A stretch of DNA of 64,000 bases from Apostichopus japonicus (Eukaryota; Echinodermata; Holothuroidea; Aspidochirotida; Stichopodidae): positions 10,952,001 to 11,016,000 of the forward strand of contig NC_092582.1 in NCBI RefSeq assembly GCF_037975245.1, written 5' to 3'. Within the stretch, counting starts at the first letter, position 1, and the number at the start of each line of letters is the position of its first letter. The translations under genes were made by a program, and so were the position numbers. Below are positions 37,401-51,600 of this stretch, piece by piece. A model generated the notes under the pieces. The model worked only from the letters and a program-made list of their open reading frames with translations, made no database searches and was not told where the DNA came from.

Positions 37401-40400
37401 CAGTCCATACAGTGGCGCGATGGCTTGGCGCACTGTACGAGCTGATGAGCGAGGCTCTCTTTTGCATCGGTGGTTCGAGTCCCCGGTGATGACGTCTTTT
37501 GCCGATCTTTTACAGCGAGTGCCTACATGGGGAGCTGTAAGTATTAGTTAATCCACCTAATATCTCAGTCCATACAGTGGCGCGATGGCTTGGCGCACTG
37601 TACGAGCTGATGAGCGAGGCTCTCTTTTGCATCGGTGGTTCGAGTCCCCGGTGATGACGTCTTTTGCCGATCTTTTACAGCGAGTGCCTACATGGGGAGC
37701 TGTAAGTATTAGTTAATCCACCTAATATCTCAGTCCATACAGTGGCGCGATGGCTTGGCGCACTGTACGAGCTGATGAGCGAGGCTCTCTTTTGCATCGG
37801 TGGTTCGAGTCCCCGGTGATGACGTCTTTTGCCGATCTTTTACAGCGAGTGCCTACATGGGGAGCTGTAAGTATTAGTTAATCCACCTAATATCTCAGTC
37901 CATACAGTGGCGCGATGGCTTGGCGCACTGTACGAGCTGATGAGCGAGGCTCTCTTTTGCATCGGTGGTTCGAGTCCCCGGTGATGACGTCTTTTGCCGA
38001 TCTTTTACAGCGAGTGCCTACATGGGGAGCTGTAAGTATTAGTTAATCCACCTAATATCTCAGTCCATACAGTGGCGCGATGGCTTGGCGCACTGTACGA
38101 GCTGATGAGCGAGGCTCTCTTTTGCATCGGTGGTTCGAGTCCCCGGTGATGACGTCTTTTGCCGATCTTTTACAGCGAGTGCCTACATGGGGAGCTGTAA
38201 GTATTAGTTAATCCACCTAATATCTCAGTCCATACAGTGGCGCGATGGCTTGGCGCACTGTACGAGCTGATGAGCGAGGCTCTCTTTTGCATCGGTGGTT
38301 CGAGTCCCCGGTGATGACGTCTTTTGCCGATCTTTTACAGCGAGTGCCTACATGGGGAGCTGTAAGTATTAGTTAATCCACCTAATATCTCAGTCCATAC
38401 AGTGGCGCGATGGCTTGGCGCACTGTACGAGCTGATGAGCGAGGCTCTCTTTTGCATCGGTGGTTCGAGTCCCCGGTGATGACGTCTTTTGCCGATCTTT
38501 TACAGCGAGTGCCTACATGGGGAGCTGTAAGTATTAGTTAATCCACCTAATATCTCAGTCCATACAGTGGCGCGATGGCTTGGCGCACTGTACGAGCTGA
38601 TGAGCGAGGCTCTCTTTTGCATCGGTGGTTCGAGTCCCCGGTGATGACGTCTTTTGCCGATCTTTTACAGCGAGTGCCTACATGGGGAGCTGTAAGTATT
38701 AGTTAATCCACCTAATATCTCAGTCCATACAGTGGCGCGATGGCTTGGCGCACTGTACGAGCTGATGAGCGAGGCTCTCTTTTGCATCGGTGGTTCGAGT
38801 CCCCGGTGATGACGTCTTTTGCCGATCTTTTACAGCGAGTGCCTACATGGGGAGCTGTAAGTATTAGTTAATCCACCTAATATCTCAGTCCATACAGTGG
38901 CGCGATGGCTTGGCGCACTGTACGAGCTGATGAGCGAGGCTCTCTTTTGCATCGGTGGTTCGAGTCCCCGGTGATGACGTCTTTTGCCGATCTTTTACAG
39001 CGAGTGCCTACATGGGGAGCTGTAAGTATTAGTTAATCCACCTAATATCTCAGTCCATACAGTGGCGCGATGGCTTGGCGCACTGTACGAGCTGATGAGC
39101 GAGGCTCTCTTTTGCATCGGTGGTTCGAGTCCCCGGTGATGACGTCTTTTGCCGATCTTTTACAGCGAGTGCCTACATGGGGAGCTGTAAGTATTAGTTA
39201 ATCCACCTAATATCTCAGTCCATACAGTGGCGCGATGGCTTGGCGCACTGTACGAGCTGATGAGCGAGGCTCTCTTTTGCATCGGTGGTTCGAGTCCCCG
39301 GTGATGACGTCTTTTGCCGATCTTTTACAGCGAGTGCCTACATGGGGAGCTGTAAGTATTAGTTAATCCACCTAATATCTCAGTCCATACAGTGGCGCGA
39401 TGGCTTGGCGCACTGTACGAGCTGATGAGCGAGGCTCTCTTTTGCATCGGTGGTTCGAGTCCCCGGTGATGACGTCTTTTGCCGATCTTTTACAGCGAGT
39501 GCCTACATGGGGAGCTGTAAGTATTAGTTAATCCACCTAATATCTCAGTCCATACAGTGGCGCGATGGCTTGGCGCACTGTACGAGCTGATGAGCGAGGC
39601 TCTCTTTTGCATCGGTGGTTCGAGTCCCCGGTGATGACGTCTTTTGCCGATCTTTTACAGCGAGTGCCTACATGGGGAGCTGTAAGTATTAGTTAATCCA
39701 CCTAATATCTCAGTCCATACAGTGGCGCGATGGCTTGGCGCACTGTACGAGCTGATGAGCGAGGCTCTCTTTTGCATCGGTGGTTCGAGTCCCCGGTGAT
39801 GACGTCTTTTGCCGATCTTTTACAGCGAGTGCCTACATGGGGAGCTGTAAGTATTAGTTAATCCACCTAATATCTCAGTCCATACAGTGGCGCGATGGCT
39901 TGGCGCACTGTACGAGCTGATGAGCGAGGCTCTCTTTTGCATCGGTGGTTCGAGTCCCCGGTGATGACGTCTTTTGCCGATCTTTTACAGCGAGTGCCTA
40001 CATGGGGAGCTGTAAGTATTAGTTAATCCACCTAATATCTCAGTCCATACAGTGGCGCGATGGCTTGGCGCACTGTACGAGCTGATGAGCGAGGCTCTCT
40101 TTTGCATCGGTGGTTCGAGTCCCCGGTGATGACGTCTTTTGCCGATCTTTTACAGCGAGTGCCTACATGGGGAGCTGTAAGTATTAGTTAATCCACCTAA
40201 TATCTCAGTCCATACAGTGGCGCGATGGCTTGGCGCACTGTACGAGCTGATGAGCGAGGCTCTCTTTTGCATCGGTGGTTCGAGTCCCCGGTGATGACGT
40301 CTTTTGCCGATCTTTTACAGCGAGTGCCTACATGGGGAGCTGTAAGTATTAGTTAATCCACCTAATATCTCAGTCCATACAGTGGCGCGATGGCTTGGCG

Positions 40401-40836
40401 CACTGTACGAGCTGATGAGCGAGGCTCTCTTTTGCATCGGTGGTTCGAGTCCCCGGTGATGACGTCTTTTGCCGATCTTTTACAGCGAGTGCCTACATGG
40501 GGAGCTGTAAGTATTAGTTAATCCACCTAATATCTCAGTCCATACAGTGGCGCGATGGCTTGGCGCACTGTACGAGCTGATGAGCGAGGCTCTCTTTTGC
40601 ATCGGTGGTTCGAGTCCCCGGTGATGACGTCTTTTGCCGATCTTTTACAGCGAGTGCCTACATGGGGAGCTGTAAGTATTAGTTAATCCACCTAATATCT
40701 CAGTCCATACAGTGGCGCGATGGCTTGGCGCACTGTACGAGCTGATGAGCGAGGCTCTCTTTTGCATCGGTGGTTCGAGTCCCCGGTGATGACGTCTTTT
40801 GCCGATCTTTTACAGCGAGTGCCTACATGGGGAGCT

Positions 40837-40864
40837 GTAAGTATTAGTTAGTAAGTATTAGTTA
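40837..40864 (+). repeat. 14-bp tandem duplication inside a satellite unit
   Basis: GTAAGTATTAGTTA at 40837-40850 is repeated directly at 40851-40864, so this unit carries two donor-like GTAAGTAT sites. It lies just left of the mutation cluster at 41.28-42.69 kb. Confidence 0.95.
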
Positions 40865-41279
40865 ATCCACCTAATATCTCAGTCCATACAGTGGCGCGAT
40901 GGCTTGGCGCACTGTACGAGCTGATGAGCGAGGCTCTCTTTTGCATCGGTGGTTCGAGTCCCCGGTGATGACGTCTTTTGCCGATCTTTTACAGCGAGTG
41001 CCTACATGGGGAGCTGTAAGTATTAGTTAATCCACCTAATATCTCAGTCCATACAGTGGCGCGATGGCTTGGCGCACTGTACGAGCTGATGAGCGAGGCT
41101 CTCTTTTGCATCGGTGGTTCGAGTCCCCGGTGATGACGTCTTTTGCCGATCTTTTACAGCGAGTGCCTACATGGGGAGCTGTAAGTATTAGTTAATCCAC
41201 CTAATATCTCAGTCCATACAGTGGCGCGATGGCTTGGCGCACTGTACGAGCTGATGAGCGAGGCTCTCTTTTGCATCGG

Positions 41280-42690
41280 TGGTTCGAGTCCCGGTGATGA
41301 CGTCTTTTGCCGATCTTTTACAGCGAGTGCCTACATGGGGAGCTGTAAGTATTAGTTAATCCACCTAATATCTCAGTCCATACAGTGGCGCGATGGCTTG
41401 GCGCACTGTACGAGCTGATGAGCGAGGCTCTCTTTTGCATCGGTGGTTCGAGTCCCCGGTGATGACGTCTTTTGCCGATCTTTTACAGCGAGTGCCTACA
41501 TGGGGAGCTGTAAGTATTAGTTAATCCACCTAATATCTCAGTCCATACAGTGGCGCGATGGCTTGGCGCACTGTACGAGCTGATGAGCGAGGCTCTCTTT
41601 TGCATCGGTGGTTCGAAGTCCCCGGTGATGACGTCTTTTGCCGATCTTTTACAGCGAGGGTAAGTGCCTACATGGGGAGCTGTAAGTATTATTTAATCCA
41701 CCTAATATCTCAGTCCATACAGTGGCGCGATGGCTTGGCGCACTGTACGAGCTGATGAGCGAGGCTCTCTTTTGCATCGGTGGTTCGAGTCCCCGGTGAT
41801 GACGTCTTTTGCCGATCTTTTACAGCGAGTGCCTACATGGGGAGCTGTAAGTATTAGTTAATCCACCTAATATCTCAGTCCATACAGTGGCGCGATGGCT
41901 TGGCGCACTGTACGAGCTGATGAGCGAGGCTCTCTTTTGCATCGGTGGTTCGAGTCCCCGGTGATGACGTCTTTTGCCGATCTTTTACAGCGAGTGCCTA
42001 CATGGGGAGCTGTAAGTATTAGTTAATCCACCTAATATCTCAGTCCATACAGTGGCGCGATGGCTTGGCGCACTGTACGAGCTGATGAGCGAGGCCTCTC
42101 TTTTGCATCGGTGGTTCGAGTCCCCGGTGATTGACGTCTTTTTGCCGATCTTTTACAGCGAGTGCCTACATGGGAGCTGTAAGTATTAGTTAATCCACCT
42201 AATATCTCAGTCCATACAGTGGCGCGATGGCTTGGCGCACTGTACGAGCTGATGAGCGAGGCTCTCTTTTGCATCGGTGGTTCGAGTCCCCGGTGATGAC
42301 GTCTTTTGCCGATCTTTTACAGCGAGTGCCTACATGGGGAGCTGTAAGTATTAGTTAATCCACCTAATATCTCAGTCCATACAGTGGCGCGATGGCTTGG
42401 CGCACTGTACGAGCTGATGAGCGAGGCTCTCTTTTTGCATCGGTGGTTCGAGTCCCCGGGTGATGACGTCTTTTGCCGATCTTTTACAGCGAGTGCCTAC
42501 ATGGGGAGCTGTAAGTATTAGTTAATCCACCTAATATCTCAGTCCATACAGTGGCGCGATGGCTTGGCGCACTGTACGAGCTGATGAGCGAGGCTCTCTT
42601 TTGCATCGGTGGTTCGAGTCCCCGGTGATGACGTCTTTTGCCGATCTTTTACAGCGAGTGCCTACATGGGGAGCTGTAAGAATTAGTTAA
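41280..42690 (+). repeat. Run of units enriched in small mutations
   Basis: Within about nine units I see a lost C (about 41290), an extra A in TTCGAAGTCC (about 41615), a 5-bp insertion GGTAA (about 41657), G>T in ATTATTTAATCC (about 41692), GAGGCCTCTC (about 42095), two extra T (42131-42142), a lost G (about 42171), an extra T and an extra G (about 42434 and 42460) and T>A (about 42681). Units on either side are invariant for kilobases. Confidence 0.9.
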
Positions 42691-45600
42691 TCCACCTAAT
42701 ATCTCAGTCCATACAGTGGCGCGATGGCTTGGCGCACTGTACGAGCTGATGAGCGAGGCTCTCTTTTGCATCGGTGGTTCGAGTCCCCGGTGATGACGTC
42801 TTTTGCCGATCTTTTACAGCGAGTGCCTACATGGGGAGCTGTAAGTATTAGTTAATCCACCTAATATCTCAGTCCATACAGTGGCGCGATGGCTTGGCGC
42901 ACTGTACGAGCTGATGAGCGAGGCTCTCTTTTGCATCGGTGGTTCGAGTCCCCGGTGATGACGTCTTTTGCCGATCTTTTACAGCGAGTGCCTACATGGG
43001 GAGCTGTAAGTATTAGTTAATCCACCTAATATCTCAGTCCATACAGTGGCGCGATGGCTTGGCGCACTGTACGAGCTGATGAGCGAGGCTCTCTTTTGCA
43101 TCGGTGGTTCGAGTCCCCGGTGATGACGTCTTTTGCCGATCTTTTACAGCGAGTGCCTACATGGGGAGCTGTAAGTATTAGTTAATCCACCTAATATCTC
43201 AGTCCATACAGTGGCGCGATGGCTTGGCGCACTGTACGAGCTGATGAGCGAGGCTCTCTTTTGCATCGGTGGTTCGAGTCCCCGGTGATGACGTCTTTTG
43301 CCGATCTTTTACAGCGAGTGCCTACATGGGGAGCTGTAAGTATTAGTTAATCCACCTAATATCTCAGTCCATACAGTGGCGCGATGGCTTGGCGCACTGT
43401 ACGAGCTGATGAGCGAGGCTCTCTTTTGCATCGGTGGTTCGAGTCCCCGGTGATGACGTCTTTTGCCGATCTTTTACAGCGAGTGCCTACATGGGGAGCT
43501 GTAAGTATTAGTTAATCCACCTAATATCTCAGTCCATACAGTGGCGCGATGGCTTGGCGCACTGTACGAGCTGATGAGCGAGGCTCTCTTTTGCATCGGT
43601 GGTTCGAGTCCCCGGTGATGACGTCTTTTGCCGATCTTTTACAGCGAGTGCCTACATGGGGAGCTGTAAGTATTAGTTAATCCACCTAATATCTCAGTCC
43701 ATACAGTGGCGCGATGGCTTGGCGCACTGTACGAGCTGATGAGCGAGGCTCTCTTTTGCATCGGTGGTTCGAGTCCCCGGTGATGACGTCTTTTGCCGAT
43801 CTTTTACAGCGAGTGCCTACATGGGGAGCTGTAAGTATTAGTTAATCCACCTAATATCTCAGTCCATACAGTGGCGCGATGGCTTGGCGCACTGTACGAG
43901 CTGATGAGCGAGGCTCTCTTTTGCATCGGTGGTTCGAGTCCCCGGTGATGACGTCTTTTGCCGATCTTTTACAGCGAGTGCCTACATGGGGAGCTGTAAG
44001 TATTAGTTAATCCACCTAATATCTCAGTCCATACAGTGGCGCGATGGCTTGGCGCACTGTACGAGCTGATGAGCGAGGCTCTCTTTTGCATCGGTGGTTC
44101 GAGTCCCCGGTGATGACGTCTTTTGCCGATCTTTTACAGCGAGTGCCTACATGGGGAGCTGTAAGTATTAGTTAATCCACCTAATATCTCAGTCCATACA
44201 GTGGCGCGATGGCTTGGCGCACTGTACGAGCTGATGAGCGAGGCTCTCTTTTGCATCGGTGGTTCGAGTCCCCGGTGATGACGTCTTTTGCCGATCTTTT
44301 ACAGCGAGTGCCTACATGGGGAGCTGTAAGTATTAGTTAATCCACCTAATATCTCAGTCCATACAGTGGCGCGATGGCTTGGCGCACTGTACGAGCTGAT
44401 GAGCGAGGCTCTCTTTTGCATCGGTGGTTCGAGTCCCCGGTGATGACGTCTTTTGCCGATCTTTTACAGCGAGTGCCTACATGGGGAGCTGTAAGTATTA
44501 GTTAATCCACCTAATATCTCAGTCCATACAGTGGCGCGATGGCTTGGCGCACTGTACGAGCTGATGAGCGAGGCTCTCTTTTGCATCGGTGGTTCGAGTC
44601 CCCGGTGATGACGTCTTTTGCCGATCTTTTACAGCGAGTGCCTACATGGGGAGCTGTAAGTATTAGTTAATCCACCTAATATCTCAGTCCATACAGTGGC
44701 GCGATGGCTTGGCGCACTGTACGAGCTGATGAGCGAGGCTCTCTTTTGCATCGGTGGTTCGAGTCCCCGGTGATGACGTCTTTTGCCGATCTTTTACAGC
44801 GAGTGCCTACATGGGGAGCTGTAAGTATTAGTTAATCCACCTAATATCTCAGTCCATACAGTGGCGCGATGGCTTGGCGCACTGTACGAGCTGATGAGCG
44901 AGGCTCTCTTTTGCATCGGTGGTTCGAGTCCCCGGTGATGACGTCTTTTGCCGATCTTTTACAGCGAGTGCCTACATGGGGAGCTGTAAGTATTAGTTAA
45001 TCCACCTAATATCTCAGTCCATACAGTGGCGCGATGGCTTGGCGCACTGTACGAGCTGATGAGCGAGGCTCTCTTTTGCATCGGTGGTTCGAGTCCCCGG
45101 TGATGACGTCTTTTGCCGATCTTTTACAGCGAGTGCCTACATGGGGAGCTGTAAGTATTAGTTAATCCACCTAATATCTCAGTCCATACAGTGGCGCGAT
45201 GGCTTGGCGCACTGTACGAGCTGATGAGCGAGGCTCTCTTTTGCATCGGTGGTTCGAGTCCCCGGTGATGACGTCTTTTGCCGATCTTTTACAGCGAGTG
45301 CCTACATGGGGAGCTGTAAGTATTAGTTAATCCACCTAATATCTCAGTCCATACAGTGGCGCGATGGCTTGGCGCACTGTACGAGCTGATGAGCGAGGCT
45401 CTCTTTTGCATCGGTGGTTCGAGTCCCCGGTGATGACGTCTTTTGCCGATCTTTTACAGCGAGTGCCTACATGGGGAGCTGTAAGTATTAGTTAATCCAC
45501 CTAATATCTCAGTCCATACAGTGGCGCGATGGCTTGGCGCACTGTACGAGCTGATGAGCGAGGCTCTCTTTTGCATCGGTGGTTCGAGTCCCCGGTGATG

Positions 45601-48600
45601 ACGTCTTTTGCCGATCTTTTACAGCGAGTGCCTACATGGGGAGCTGTAAGTATTAGTTAATCCACCTAATATCTCAGTCCATACAGTGGCGCGATGGCTT
45701 GGCGCACTGTACGAGCTGATGAGCGAGGCTCTCTTTTGCATCGGTGGTTCGAGTCCCCGGTGATGACGTCTTTTGCCGATCTTTTACAGCGAGTGCCTAC
45801 ATGGGGAGCTGTAAGTATTAGTTAATCCACCTAATATCTCAGTCCATACAGTGGCGCGATGGCTTGGCGCACTGTACGAGCTGATGAGCGAGGCTCTCTT
45901 TTGCATCGGTGGTTCGAGTCCCCGGTGATGACGTCTTTTGCCGATCTTTTACAGCGAGTGCCTACATGGGGAGCTGTAAGTATTAGTTAATCCACCTAAT
46001 ATCTCAGTCCATACAGTGGCGCGATGGCTTGGCGCACTGTACGAGCTGATGAGCGAGGCTCTCTTTTGCATCGGTGGTTCGAGTCCCCGGTGATGACGTC
46101 TTTTGCCGATCTTTTACAGCGAGTGCCTACATGGGGAGCTGTAAGTATTAGTTAATCCACCTAATATCTCAGTCCATACAGTGGCGCGATGGCTTGGCGC
46201 ACTGTACGAGCTGATGAGCGAGGCTCTCTTTTGCATCGGTGGTTCGAGTCCCCGGTGATGACGTCTTTTGCCGATCTTTTACAGCGAGTGCCTACATGGG
46301 GAGCTGTAAGTATTAGTTAATCCACCTAATATCTCAGTCCATACAGTGGCGCGATGGCTTGGCGCACTGTACGAGCTGATGAGCGAGGCTCTCTTTTGCA
46401 TCGGTGGTTCGAGTCCCCGGTGATGACGTCTTTTGCCGATCTTTTACAGCGAGTGCCTACATGGGGAGCTGTAAGTATTAGTTAATCCACCTAATATCTC
46501 AGTCCATACAGTGGCGCGATGGCTTGGCGCACTGTACGAGCTGATGAGCGAGGCTCTCTTTTGCATCGGTGGTTCGAGTCCCCGGTGATGACGTCTTTTG
46601 CCGATCTTTTACAGCGAGTGCCTACATGGGGAGCTGTAAGTATTAGTTAATCCACCTAATATCTCAGTCCATACAGTGGCGCGATGGCTTGGCGCACTGT
46701 ACGAGCTGATGAGCGAGGCTCTCTTTTGCATCGGTGGTTCGAGTCCCCGGTGATGACGTCTTTTGCCGATCTTTTACAGCGAGTGCCTACATGGGGAGCT
46801 GTAAGTATTAGTTAATCCACCTAATATCTCAGTCCATACAGTGGCGCGATGGCTTGGCGCACTGTACGAGCTGATGAGCGAGGCTCTCTTTTGCATCGGT
46901 GGTTCGAGTCCCCGGTGATGACGTCTTTTGCCGATCTTTTACAGCGAGTGCCTACATGGGGAGCTGTAAGTATTAGTTAATCCACCTAATATCTCAGTCC
47001 ATACAGTGGCGCGATGGCTTGGCGCACTGTACGAGCTGATGAGCGAGGCTCTCTTTTGCATCGGTGGTTCGAGTCCCCGGTGATGACGTCTTTTGCCGAT
47101 CTTTTACAGCGAGTGCCTACATGGGGAGCTGTAAGTATTAGTTAATCCACCTAATATCTCAGTCCATACAGTGGCGCGATGGCTTGGCGCACTGTACGAG
47201 CTGATGAGCGAGGCTCTCTTTTGCATCGGTGGTTCGAGTCCCCGGTGATGACGTCTTTTGCCGATCTTTTACAGCGAGTGCCTACATGGGGAGCTGTAAG
47301 TATTAGTTAATCCACCTAATATCTCAGTCCATACAGTGGCGCGATGGCTTGGCGCACTGTACGAGCTGATGAGCGAGGCTCTCTTTTGCATCGGTGGTTC
47401 GAGTCCCCGGTGATGACGTCTTTTGCCGATCTTTTACAGCGAGTGCCTACATGGGGAGCTGTAAGTATTAGTTAATCCACCTAATATCTCAGTCCATACA
47501 GTGGCGCGATGGCTTGGCGCACTGTACGAGCTGATGAGCGAGGCTCTCTTTTGCATCGGTGGTTCGAGTCCCCGGTGATGACGTCTTTTGCCGATCTTTT
47601 ACAGCGAGTGCCTACATGGGGAGCTGTAAGTATTAGTTAATCCACCTAATATCTCAGTCCATACAGTGGCGCGATGGCTTGGCGCACTGTACGAGCTGAT
47701 GAGCGAGGCTCTCTTTTGCATCGGTGGTTCGAGTCCCCGGTGATGACGTCTTTTGCCGATCTTTTACAGCGAGTGCCTACATGGGGAGCTGTAAGTATTA
47801 GTTAATCCACCTAATATCTCAGTCCATACAGTGGCGCGATGGCTTGGCGCACTGTACGAGCTGATGAGCGAGGCTCTCTTTTGCATCGGTGGTTCGAGTC
47901 CCCGGTGATGACGTCTTTTGCCGATCTTTTACAGCGAGTGCCTACATGGGGAGCTGTAAGTATTAGTTAATCCACCTAATATCTCAGTCCATACAGTGGC
48001 GCGATGGCTTGGCGCACTGTACGAGCTGATGAGCGAGGCTCTCTTTTGCATCGGTGGTTCGAGTCCCCGGTGATGACGTCTTTTGCCGATCTTTTACAGC
48101 GAGTGCCTACATGGGGAGCTGTAAGTATTAGTTAATCCACCTAATATCTCAGTCCATACAGTGGCGCGATGGCTTGGCGCACTGTACGAGCTGATGAGCG
48201 AGGCTCTCTTTTGCATCGGTGGTTCGAGTCCCCGGTGATGACGTCTTTTGCCGATCTTTTACAGCGAGTGCCTACATGGGGAGCTGTAAGTATTAGTTAA
48301 TCCACCTAATATCTCAGTCCATACAGTGGCGCGATGGCTTGGCGCACTGTACGAGCTGATGAGCGAGGCTCTCTTTTGCATCGGTGGTTCGAGTCCCCGG
48401 TGATGACGTCTTTTGCCGATCTTTTACAGCGAGTGCCTACATGGGGAGCTGTAAGTATTAGTTAATCCACCTAATATCTCAGTCCATACAGTGGCGCGAT
48501 GGCTTGGCGCACTGTACGAGCTGATGAGCGAGGCTCTCTTTTGCATCGGTGGTTCGAGTCCCCGGTGATGACGTCTTTTGCCGATCTTTTACAGCGAGTG

Positions 48601-51600
48601 CCTACATGGGGAGCTGTAAGTATTAGTTAATCCACCTAATATCTCAGTCCATACAGTGGCGCGATGGCTTGGCGCACTGTACGAGCTGATGAGCGAGGCT
48701 CTCTTTTGCATCGGTGGTTCGAGTCCCCGGTGATGACGTCTTTTGCCGATCTTTTACAGCGAGTGCCTACATGGGGAGCTGTAAGTATTAGTTAATCCAC
48801 CTAATATCTCAGTCCATACAGTGGCGCGATGGCTTGGCGCACTGTACGAGCTGATGAGCGAGGCTCTCTTTTGCATCGGTGGTTCGAGTCCCCGGTGATG
48901 ACGTCTTTTGCCGATCTTTTACAGCGAGTGCCTACATGGGGAGCTGTAAGTATTAGTTAATCCACCTAATATCTCAGTCCATACAGTGGCGCGATGGCTT
49001 GGCGCACTGTACGAGCTGATGAGCGAGGCTCTCTTTTGCATCGGTGGTTCGAGTCCCCGGTGATGACGTCTTTTGCCGATCTTTTACAGCGAGTGCCTAC
49101 ATGGGGAGCTGTAAGTATTAGTTAATCCACCTAATATCTCAGTCCATACAGTGGCGCGATGGCTTGGCGCACTGTACGAGCTGATGAGCGAGGCTCTCTT
49201 TTGCATCGGTGGTTCGAGTCCCCGGTGATGACGTCTTTTGCCGATCTTTTACAGCGAGTGCCTACATGGGGAGCTGTAAGTATTAGTTAATCCACCTAAT
49301 ATCTCAGTCCATACAGTGGCGCGATGGCTTGGCGCACTGTACGAGCTGATGAGCGAGGCTCTCTTTTGCATCGGTGGTTCGAGTCCCCGGTGATGACGTC
49401 TTTTGCCGATCTTTTACAGCGAGTGCCTACATGGGGAGCTGTAAGTATTAGTTAATCCACCTAATATCTCAGTCCATACAGTGGCGCGATGGCTTGGCGC
49501 ACTGTACGAGCTGATGAGCGAGGCTCTCTTTTGCATCGGTGGTTCGAGTCCCCGGTGATGACGTCTTTTGCCGATCTTTTACAGCGAGTGCCTACATGGG
49601 GAGCTGTAAGTATTAGTTAATCCACCTAATATCTCAGTCCATACAGTGGCGCGATGGCTTGGCGCACTGTACGAGCTGATGAGCGAGGCTCTCTTTTGCA
49701 TCGGTGGTTCGAGTCCCCGGTGATGACGTCTTTTGCCGATCTTTTACAGCGAGTGCCTACATGGGGAGCTGTAAGTATTAGTTAATCCACCTAATATCTC
49801 AGTCCATACAGTGGCGCGATGGCTTGGCGCACTGTACGAGCTGATGAGCGAGGCTCTCTTTTGCATCGGTGGTTCGAGTCCCCGGTGATGACGTCTTTTG
49901 CCGATCTTTTACAGCGAGTGCCTACATGGGGAGCTGTAAGTATTAGTTAATCCACCTAATATCTCAGTCCATACAGTGGCGCGATGGCTTGGCGCACTGT
50001 ACGAGCTGATGAGCGAGGCTCTCTTTTGCATCGGTGGTTCGAGTCCCCGGTGATGACGTCTTTTGCCGATCTTTTACAGCGAGTGCCTACATGGGGAGCT
50101 GTAAGTATTAGTTAATCCACCTAATATCTCAGTCCATACAGTGGCGCGATGGCTTGGCGCACTGTACGAGCTGATGAGCGAGGCTCTCTTTTGCATCGGT
50201 GGTTCGAGTCCCCGGTGATGACGTCTTTTGCCGATCTTTTACAGCGAGTGCCTACATGGGGAGCTGTAAGTATTAGTTAATCCACCTAATATCTCAGTCC
50301 ATACAGTGGCGCGATGGCTTGGCGCACTGTACGAGCTGATGAGCGAGGCTCTCTTTTGCATCGGTGGTTCGAGTCCCCGGTGATGACGTCTTTTGCCGAT
50401 CTTTTACAGCGAGTGCCTACATGGGGAGCTGTAAGTATTAGTTAATCCACCTAATATCTCAGTCCATACAGTGGCGCGATGGCTTGGCGCACTGTACGAG
50501 CTGATGAGCGAGGCTCTCTTTTGCATCGGTGGTTCGAGTCCCCGGTGATGACGTCTTTTGCCGATCTTTTACAGCGAGTGCCTACATGGGGAGCTGTAAG
50601 TATTAGTTAATCCACCTAATATCTCAGTCCATACAGTGGCGCGATGGCTTGGCGCACTGTACGAGCTGATGAGCGAGGCTCTCTTTTGCATCGGTGGTTC
50701 GAGTCCCCGGTGATGACGTCTTTTGCCGATCTTTTACAGCGAGTGCCTACATGGGGAGCTGTAAGTATTAGTTAATCCACCTAATATCTCAGTCCATACA
50801 GTGGCGCGATGGCTTGGCGCACTGTACGAGCTGATGAGCGAGGCTCTCTTTTGCATCGGTGGTTCGAGTCCCCGGTGATGACGTCTTTTGCCGATCTTTT
50901 ACAGCGAGTGCCTACATGGGGAGCTGTAAGTATTAGTTAATCCACCTAATATCTCAGTCCATACAGTGGCGCGATGGCTTGGCGCACTGTACGAGCTGAT
51001 GAGCGAGGCTCTCTTTTGCATCGGTGGTTCGAGTCCCCGGTGATGACGTCTTTTGCCGATCTTTTACAGCGAGTGCCTACATGGGGAGCTGTAAGTATTA
51101 GTTAATCCACCTAATATCTCAGTCCATACAGTGGCGCGATGGCTTGGCGCACTGTACGAGCTGATGAGCGAGGCTCTCTTTTGCATCGGTGGTTCGAGTC
51201 CCCGGTGATGACGTCTTTTGCCGATCTTTTACAGCGAGTGCCTACATGGGGAGCTGTAAGTATTAGTTAATCCACCTAATATCTCAGTCCATACAGTGGC
51301 GCGATGGCTTGGCGCACTGTACGAGCTGATGAGCGAGGCTCTCTTTTGCATCGGTGGTTCGAGTCCCCGGTGATGACGTCTTTTGCCGATCTTTTACAGC
51401 GAGTGCCTACATGGGGAGCTGTAAGTATTAGTTAATCCACCTAATATCTCAGTCCATACAGTGGCGCGATGGCTTGGCGCACTGTACGAGCTGATGAGCG
51501 AGGCTCTCTTTTGCATCGGTGGTTCGAGTCCCCGGTGATGACGTCTTTTGCCGATCTTTTACAGCGAGTGCCTACATGGGGAGCTGTAAGTATTAGTTAA

